Assembly: GCF_008641065.1 (NCBI RefSeq)
Contig: NZ_VTRS01000001.1
Coordinates: forward strand, 620,001-684,000
DNA from: Rhabdaerophilum calidifontis
Lineage (GTDB): Bacteria; Pseudomonadota; Alphaproteobacteria; Rhizobiales; Beijerinckiaceae
Reading direction: 5' to 3'
DNA: 64,000 nucleotides
Below are positions 63,952-64,000 of the stretch, piece by piece. Below the pieces are notes generated by a model that searched no databases, was not told where the DNA came from, and saw nothing but the letters and a program-made list of their open reading frames with translations. The number at the start of each line of letters is the position of its first letter. Position 1 is the first letter of the stretch. Both the position numbers and the translations under genes were made by a program.

Positions 63952-64000
63952 GGCTCGCGCCTTCTGCTGAGAGAATGCTCGGATTATGCCGTCATCTTGG

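Overview
This is a GC-rich (roughly two-thirds G+C by eye) stretch of chromosome from an alphaproteobacterium, most likely of the order Hyphomicrobiales. The evidence is gene order: HIT protein / SRP RNA / dnaX / ybaB / recR, pheA-kdsB-cycM, and a membrane formate dehydrogenase locus with its usual companions (biotin/lipoate ligase-like protein, DUF6505, DUF6352, DUF3305, DUF3306, TorD chaperone, Tat-target peptide, mobA, mobB, moeA, fdhD). I saw no insertion sequence, prophage, CRISPR array, tRNA or rRNA.

Layout. 0-8.7 kb is housekeeping: dapD, a nucleotidase, recR, ybaB, dnaX, the SRP RNA with a good promoter, a HIT protein, nudC, pheA, kdsB and a membrane-anchored cytochrome c. 8.8-14.7 kb is a complete yejABEF peptide ABC transporter. 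14.8-23 kb is mixed metabolism: an aspartic protease, a phosphohexomutase, a LuxR-type regulator with a degenerate receiver, a quinone reductase, a GlcD-type FAD oxidase and an orphan Bug-type binding protein.

23.1-38.6 kb is the most interesting part. One minus-strand operon (suyA, suyB, exporter, slcC, comC, semialdehyde dehydrogenase, YitT) reads as 3-sulfolactate degradation. A second minus-strand operon (kinase resembling YihV, LacD/YihT-type aldolase, L-fucose-isomerase-like protein, Gfo/Idh/MocA protein), a sugar-binding protein and an aldose 1-epimerase read as sulfoquinovose catabolism. Together they could take sulfoquinovose through sulfofructose, sulfofructose-1-phosphate and sulfolactaldehyde to sulfolactate, racemise it, and cleave it to pyruvate and sulfite. 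That would make one locus encode both tiers of sulfosugar mineralisation. A GntR/UTRA regulator sits between the operons. A GTCTTATA half-site recurs in inverted pairs in both divergent promoter regions, suggesting one regulon.

38.7-47 kb holds a ThDP enzyme, an OpgC-type acyltransferase, a YeeE/YedE sulfur transporter and TusA, a TPR protein, a WD40-cytochrome c fusion, and an exo/endonuclease-family gene whose Shine-Dalgarno sequence lies in a hairpin. 47-62.3 kb is the formate dehydrogenase and molybdenum-cofactor locus. It includes a helix-turn-helix-TorD fusion with a near-consensus sigma70-type promoter directly upstream of the fdh structural genes. The window ends with a ferredoxin-NADP reductase and a YbaK-family protein. 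All family assignments were made by reading translated sequence without database searches.
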